A stretch of 6,071 bases of DNA from Pseudomonadota bacterium (GTDB lineage: Bacteria > Myxococcota_A > Polyangia > Haliangiales > Haliangiaceae): the NCBI GenBank assembly GCA_023430775.1, contig JAEYYY010000302.1:1-6071 (forward strand). The letters are read 5' to 3'. The notes beneath the pieces are model-generated. The model saw only the letters and a program-made list of their open reading frames with translations, made no database searches and was not told the origin of the DNA. This document shows, piece by piece, positions 5,985 to 6,071 of this stretch (within the stretch, counting starts at the first letter, position 1; every line of letters starts with the position of its first letter). A program made the translations under genes and the position numbers.

Positions 5985-6071
5985 CGCTTCTCACCCAACC
6001 GATACGCCAACGCCTGACACACCACGGTCACCGACCCTCGAGGGTCGCGCAGGACGTCCTCAGCCAGCAAG
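5981..6071 (-). CDS. Upstream operon gene, C-terminal 29 residues only
   Basis: Reading inward from the right edge, the minus strand is open from 6070 and encodes LLAEDVLRDPRGS then VTVVCQALAYRLGEKR, ending with TGA at 5981-5983. The stop shares four bases (ATGA) with the start of the 315-residue gene, the same junction as between the next two genes. That repeat of the arrangement is the main reason to call it a real gene end. The fragment has balanced, protein-like composition and looks helical, but it is too short to assign to a family. Its start and promoter are outside the window, so the operon promoter must also lie further right. Confidence 0.7.
   Translation of the reverse strand, partial: LLAEDVLRDPRGSVTVVCQALAYRLGEKR
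5987..5996 (-). promoter_or_regulatory. Ribosome-binding site of the 315-residue gene
   Basis: GGGTGAGAAG on the minus strand ends two bases before the ATG at 5984 and contains a GGTGAG core seven bases upstream of it. It lies within the last codons of the preceding gene, supporting coupled translation across the ATGA junction. Confidence 0.5.
6032..6047. repeat. 16-bp perfect palindrome
   Basis: CGACCCTCGAGGGTCG reads the same on both strands and cannot be extended. It falls inside the coding part of the truncated upstream gene (residues around RDPRGSV). It could be a binding site for a dimeric protein or simply chance in GC-rich coding sequence. There is no T-run beside it, so it is not a terminator. 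Confidence 0.3.

Overview
The window is high-GC bacterial DNA with almost all coding capacity on the minus strand. The organism is probably a proteobacterium. GC content is high, the codon third positions are GC-rich, and the secreted protein at the left has a two-repeat cysteine tail of a kind I associate with beta/gammaproteobacterial (for example Xanthomonadales-like) proteins. The lineage is a guess from pattern memory, not a search.

Layout from left to right. Positions 1-128 are the right end of an IS256/Mutator-family insertion sequence: the last 23 codons of its transposase on the plus strand, then a terminal inverted repeat. About nine bases later is the stop codon of a minus-strand gene (138-1100) for a 320-residue exported protein. 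It has a signal peptide, a long helical middle and a C-terminal tail of two four-cysteine repeats. A 184-bp intergenic region (1101-1284) shows no convincing terminator or promoter.

The rest (1285-6071) is the 3' part of a minus-strand operon whose genes are joined by 4-base ATGA stop/start overlaps. In transcription order they are: (i) the last 29 codons of a gene that continues beyond the right edge (5981-6070); (ii) a 315-residue protein that looks like winged-helix domains at both ends (5037-5984); (iii) a 1251-residue protein (1285-5040) carrying two different P-loop motors in one chain. These are an N-terminal TerB-like helical segment plus an ORC/STAND-like AAA ATPase, then a middle module I do not recognise, then a complete HerA/FtsK-like (DUF87-type) DNA-pumping ATPase. 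The three parts are separated by two proline-rich linkers.

The tight overlaps suggest the operon products act together and are made in fixed proportion. A switch-type AAA ATPase, a HerA-type translocase and winged-helix DNA-binding modules, beside a transposon end, fit a DNA-processing or anti-mobile-element (defence) system. The architecture does not match a named system that I can recall. No nuclease, methyltransferase or NurA partner is visible, and the upstream genes that would settle the function lie outside the window. The operon lines I counted by eye are about 65-70% GC against about 55% in the exported-protein gene, so the two blocks may have different histories.
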